DNA from: Candidatus Peribacteria bacterium
GTDB lineage: Bacteria; Patescibacteriota; Gracilibacteria; UBA1369; UBA12463
Direction: 5' to 3'
Length of the DNA: 51,278 nt
Assembly (NCBI GenBank): GCA_943349045.1
Contig: CALQZC010000003.1
Span: forward strand, 1 to 51,278
Part shown: piece by piece, positions 51,088-51,278 of the stretch
Layout of the letters: every line of letters begins with the position of its first letter
Position numbering within the stretch: position 1 is the first letter of the stretch
Translations under genes and position numbers: made by a program
The notes under the pieces: generated by a model
Seen by the model: only the letters and a program-made list of their open reading frames with translations
Told to the model about the DNA's origin: nothing
Databases searched by the model: none

Positions 51088-51278
51088 ATGATTGATACTG
51101 CGAACCTTTCTGACCTCGAACTCCTTACCCTCTGTCAGCAGTACGGCGAGGCCACGCTTATGTGGCGTCGCAAGTTTCTTGGACTTCTTCCAGAAGTGCA
51201 CAAAAGAAAACTGTATGAACAAAAAGGATTCACCTCCGTGTTTCATTTTGCAAAAGTTATGGCAGGCGTGAGTGAAGA
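51088..51278 (+). CDS. HNH-family protein, second copy, 5' part only (partial)
   Basis: 63 codons to the window end. The protein MIDTANLSDLELLTLCQQYG... is identical to the gene at 12308 over WRRKFLGLLPEVHKRKLYEQ and similar around it. The DNA is also very similar there, so duplication is recent. Whether this copy carries an HNH module cannot be seen here. It has the conserved leader, like copy 1 and unlike the HNH-less relative at 38977. Confidence 0.75.
   Translation, partial: MIDTANLSDLELLTLCQQYGEATLMWRRKFLGLLPEVHKRKLYEQKGFTSVFHFAKVMAGVSE

Noticed and set aside
1-51278. CRISPR arrays, rRNA genes, transposases or integrases
   Set aside because: No regularly spaced repeats, rRNA-like blocks or recombinase motifs were seen anywhere in the window.

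Overview
This window looks like a chromosomal segment of a small-genome bacterium, most probably a member of the Candidate Phyla Radiation (Patescibacteria). A Peregrinibacteria-like lineage is my best guess, but this is inference. Reasons: an archaeal-type AMP phosphorylase next to a ribose-1,5-bisphosphate isomerase, fermentative acetate formation (Pta-AckA), no visible amino-acid biosynthesis apart from one solitary aspartokinase, many lineage-specific surface proteins, and frequent promoters whose -10 box lies 6-8 nt before the start codon with no Shine-Dalgarno sequence. Genes read cleanly with the standard bacterial code. UGA serves as a stop at ackA and at the Nudix gene, which argues against the UGA-glycine code of Gracilibacteria and Absconditabacteria.

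Layout. 0-3.7 kb: the 5' end of a Phd/YefM-like antitoxin, a small membrane protein, a WbaP-type sugar transferase, a secreted repeat protein and a FemAB-like transferase. 3.7-12.1 kb: secA, a small serine hydrolase, an aspartokinase, galE and ftsK. 12.1-15.7 kb: an HNH-family gene behind a structured leader, an unknown gene, gltX and a secreted protein. 15.7-17.1 kb: a patch with foreign codon use, one unknown protein and several hairpins. 17.1-20.8 kb: a lipoprotein, a PHP phosphoesterase, and pta-ackA. 20.8-25.5 kb: two giant paralogous surface proteins. 25.5-33.0 kb: a YhiN-like flavoprotein, two unknown genes, AMP phosphorylase, R15P isomerase, a dCMP-type deaminase and two glycosyltransferases. 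33.0-38.8 kb: a PP2C-like/propeller membrane protein diverging from rpmH-rnpA-yidC-jag, then an SLH-RlpA protein and an FtsL-like protein. 38.8-41.3 kb: tRNA-Glu(UUC), an HNH-less paralogue of the HNH family, an unknown gene and an orphan histidine kinase. 41.3-47.0 kb: a complete SUF iron-sulfur operon with its Rrf2 regulator and a 10-bp inverted-repeat operator. 47.0-51.3 kb: a DHH pyrophosphatase-like gene, a kinase-Nudix gene split by an in-frame amber codon, a TSUP permease, a GNAT acetyltransferase, and a second copy of the HNH-family leader and gene running off the end.

Working together. Envelope building (WbaP, GalE, two GT4 enzymes, FemAB, YidC, SecA, SLH-RlpA and the surface proteins) and nucleotide salvage (AMP phosphorylase, R15P isomerase, deaminase, and possibly the PhnN-like kinase-Nudix fusion) dominate. 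Pta-AckA would supply ATP. The most interesting items are the duplicated HNH-family gene with a promoter plus structured leader conserved at 12.15 and 50.9 kb, the amber-split PhnN-like kinase-Nudix fusion, the leaderless / extended -10 promoter grammar, the foreign patch at 15.9-17.05 kb, and the tandem surface proteins.
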